A stretch of 64,000 nt of DNA from NCBI RefSeq assembly GCF_040939455.1, contig NC_134107.1, forward strand, positions 11,037,537 through 11,101,536, given 5' to 3'. The notes under the pieces were generated by a model. It saw nothing but the letters and a program-made list of their open reading frames with translations. It ran no database searches and was not told the DNA's origin. Both the position numbers and the translations under genes were made by a program. Positions 63,651-64,000 of the stretch are shown piece by piece (position 1 is the first letter of the stretch; each line of letters starts with the position of its first letter). The stretch is from Microcebus murinus. Lineage: Eukaryota; Chordata; Mammalia; Primates; Cheirogaleidae.

Positions 63651-64000
63651 CTATAACGTAATTCCTACAAGGGCAGCAATTTTTGTCTCTCTTGTTCAAG
63701 TCTATATCCCCTAAGTTCCCAAAACAGTATCCACACTTAGCAGGCAATCAATAAATATTTGTGAAACAAACAAACTCCACAACTGTCACACTATGACTAG
63801 GGAGAAATTTGTAACCACTTTTGTCTCCATTTATAAATCTACCACTCATCAAAGCACAGTGTTTGAAACATACTAGAGACTCAATGAATAGTTTCTACTT
63901 CCCAAATTCCTGTTTCCACTGAAACCTGTACTTACTATCCTACTCATTACAACATTATCATATTGTAAGTATGATTTATCACCCAGACTGGGAGATCATA

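Overview
This is a 64 kb piece of primate nuclear genome. The recognisable coding sequence is all split into short exons with GT/AG borders, and much of the rest is Alu. Many Alus share the same diagnostic features: 'aaattaattggccaact' followed by 'aatatatatag' in the linker, and 'gctgtgagctaggctgacgcc' in the right arm. From general knowledge this form is typical of strepsirrhine primates, most likely a lemur. That species call is inference. The gene order (PLAAT3 then ATL3, same strand) matches human chromosome 11q12-q13.

Layout. Positions 1-22.8 kb hold PLAAT3 (HRASLS3/PLA2G16) on the minus strand. Its promoter is in a CpG-rich block near 22.0-23.2 kb. The start exon encodes MRAPI at 22334-22348. 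The exon with the two catalytic histidines is at 11484-11586, and the exon with the catalytic cysteine is at 6506-6774. The last exon, which should encode the C-terminal membrane anchor, is not in the window and should lie to its left. A second GC-rich, promoter-like block sits inside PLAAT3 intron 1 at about 12 kb.

Positions 22.8-28.4 kb are intergenic, with a 77-bp minisatellite, an L1 fragment, an MLT1-like fragment, old Alus and otherwise unassigned sequence. Positions 28.4-58.0 kb hold ATL3 (atlastin-3) on the minus strand: twelve coding exons from residue 17 to the stop codon, and a probable 4.9 kb 3' UTR ending at a good poly(A) signal at 28436-28441. The first coding exon (about 16 residues) is not seen and should lie to the right of the window. 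Positions 58.0-64.0 kb are ATL3 intron 1 filled with repeats.

The genes are not an operon. PLAAT3 is a phospholipase A/acyltransferase that acts on organelle membranes. ATL3 is an ER membrane-fusion GTPase. They are neighbours by genome organisation, and the 3' end of ATL3 faces the PLAAT3 promoter across about 5.6 kb.

Repeats include about 38 Alu segments, several with perfect target-site duplications, plus MIR, L2, L1, MLT1, hAT elements and one 82-bp mariner-type miniature element just upstream of an ATL3 exon. I found no CRISPR array, no tRNA or rRNA gene, and no convincing new gene system. The more unusual items are the mariner miniature element, the 77-bp minisatellite at the PLAAT3 promoter, an unexplained 60-bp direct repeat shared by the ATL3 3' UTR and the intergenic region, and the intronic CpG block.
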